Source of the DNA: Spirochaetales bacterium
GTDB taxonomy: Bacteria; Spirochaetota; Spirochaetia; JABEVK01
DNA: 6,416 bases
Assembly (NCBI GenBank): GCA_013043995.1
Contig: JABEVL010000299.1
Coordinates: 1-6,416, forward strand
Direction of reading: 5' to 3'
Made by a program: the position numbers and the translations under genes. The notes below the pieces were generated by a model. It ran no database searches. It worked only from the letters and a program-made list of their open reading frames with translations, and was not told where the DNA came from. Of this stretch, positions 5,524-6,416 are shown piece after piece. Numbering within the stretch: position 1 is the stretch's first letter; each line of letters begins with the position of its first letter.

Positions 5524-6416
5524 ATGAACGACAAACTCGAAGCCAAACAAAGGCGTTTTCACGAACTCGAACTTCTGCTCGCCTCGCCCGACGCCACTGC
5601 TGACCAAAAGCGTTACCGCGACCTCACTCAAGAGTACAGTGATCTGAGCGAATTGGTGCAGACCTACGAGCGTTCCCTCAAGATTCTTGAGGAACTGGCA
5701 GAGTCCCGGCGCCTGGCTGAAACCGAAACTGACCCTGAAATGAAGGCCCTGGCCCGTGAAGAGGTGAAACAGCTTGAGGACACGGCCGCAGAAATTGAAA
5801 CCGAACTGAAAAGGCTTCTGGTCCCCCGGGATCCTCTGGACGGAAAAAACATCATCATGGAAATTCGTGCGGGAACCGGCGGAGAAGAAGCGGCTCTTTT
5901 TGCTGCAGATCTTTTCAGGATGTACGGTCGGTACGCAGAACTCAAGCACTGGAAGGTTGAAATCATCGAAGCAAGCGAAACCGAACTGAAGGGTTTCAAG
6001 GAAATCATCTTTTCAATCTCGGGCAAGTCCGTTTACGGCGAGTTGCGCTACGAGTCGGGCGGACACCGGGTCCAACGCGTGCCTGTGACCGAGGCAAACG
6101 GCCGGATCCAGACTTCGGCAGCCACGGTGGCCGTGCTCCCCGAAGCCGAAGAAACCGACGTCGTCCTTCAGGATAAAGACCTGAAAATCGACGTTTTTCG
6201 TTCTTCTGGACCCGGCGGGCAGTCGGTCAACACGACCGATTCGGCCGTGCGGGTGACCCACTTGCCGACGGGCCTCGTTGTTCAGTGCCAGGACGAAAAA
6301 TCCCAGCTCAAGAACAAGCAAAAGGCCCTCAAGGTCCTGCGTTCCAGACTTTTAGAACTTGAAGAGCAAAAGAAAGCCAACGAAAGGGCCGCTGACCGCA
6401 AAAGTCAGGTGGGAAC
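5524..6416 (+). CDS. prfA: Peptide chain release factor 1 (RF1), 3' partial
   Basis: RF1 recognises UAA and UAG stop codons in the ribosomal A site and triggers release of the finished polypeptide. The first 297 residues are present; family proteins are about 355-360 long, so some 60 residues lie past the window edge. Visible parts are the coiled N-terminal domain (1-100), the domain 2 segment IRAGTGGEEAALFAADLFRM (114-133), the stop-codon-reading tripeptide P187-V188-T189 (the P-x-T class of RF1, PAT in E. coli; RF2 would have SPF), and the catalytic G231-G232-Q233 within SSGPGGQSVN, whose Gln is normally methylated by PrmC. The last visible residues RKSQVG begin the usual RSQVG-containing region. 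There is no internal frameshift, as expected for RF1 rather than RF2. The gene diverges from the minus-strand block. Confidence 0.97.
   Translation, partial: MNDKLEAKQRRFHELELLLASPDATADQKRYRDLTQEYSDLSELVQTYERSLKILEELAESRRLAETETDPEMKALAREEVKQLEDTAAEIETELKRLLVPRDPLDGKNIIMEIRAGTGGEEAALFAADLFRMYGRYAELKHWKVEIIEASETELKGFKEIIFSISGKSVYGELRYESGGHRVQRVPVTEANGRIQTSAATVAVLPEAEETDVVLQDKDLKIDVFRSSGPGGQSVNTTDSAVRVTHLPTGLVVQCQDEKSQLKNKQKALKVLRSRLLELEEQKKANERAADRKSQVG

Noticed and set aside
5431..5949. Upstream extension of the secreted-protein reading frame to 494 residues
   Set aside because: It runs antisense through prfA, and a good signal peptide begins at the ATG 5428-5430.

Overview
The window reads as ordinary chromosomal DNA of a moderately GC-rich, double-membraned (Gram-negative-type) bacterium. 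The reasons are a lipoprotein signal peptide, a soluble periplasmic Spy/CpxP-like protein and a membrane anti-sigma candidate. I cannot place the phylum. A DRTGG-domain protein beside a secreted protein of a family I mostly recall from actinobacteria is an unusual neighbourhood. There are no RNA genes, insertion sequences or CRISPR arrays.

Layout. At the left edge (2-913, +) lies the C-terminal two thirds of a CrtI/COG1233-type FAD-dependent oxidoreductase. It converges on a long minus-strand block running from 5430 down to 993 and ending in a strong intrinsic terminator (944-971). In order of transcription the block contains: (i) a secreted, probably TIM-barrel protein (5430-4465); (ii) a stand-alone DRTGG-domain protein (4465-4109) joined to it by a TGATG stop/start overlap; (iii) a 157-base gap rich in regulatory-looking sequence; (iv) a periplasmic Spy/CpxP-like protein (3951-3499); (v) an ECF-type sigma factor (3489-2905); (vi) a small single-pass membrane protein overlapping it by 11 bases, the probable anti-sigma factor (2915-2565); (vii) a 502-residue Ser/Thr-rich lipoprotein (2501-993). 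At the right edge, divergent from the block, is prfA (peptide chain release factor 1, from 5524, +), cut off by the window end.

How the genes may work together. Spy-like protein, ECF sigma and anti-sigma form a compact sensor/sigma/anti-sigma module resembling CnrX/CnrH/CnrY-type and other envelope-stress circuits. The most informative non-coding signal is a bipartite element on the minus strand, G(G/A)AACCCC-N9-GGCGGC(A/G)ACA. It occurs with identical spacing before the Spy-like gene (3965-3993) and before the lipoprotein gene (2539-2567), while the nine spacer bases match at no position. This is what two promoters of one ECF sigma factor would look like: one autoregulatory, one driving the lipoprotein as output. 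A matching pair of 14-base direct repeats (4002-4015, 4033-4046) lies just upstream of the first element. The circuit is inferred from sequence and gene order alone.
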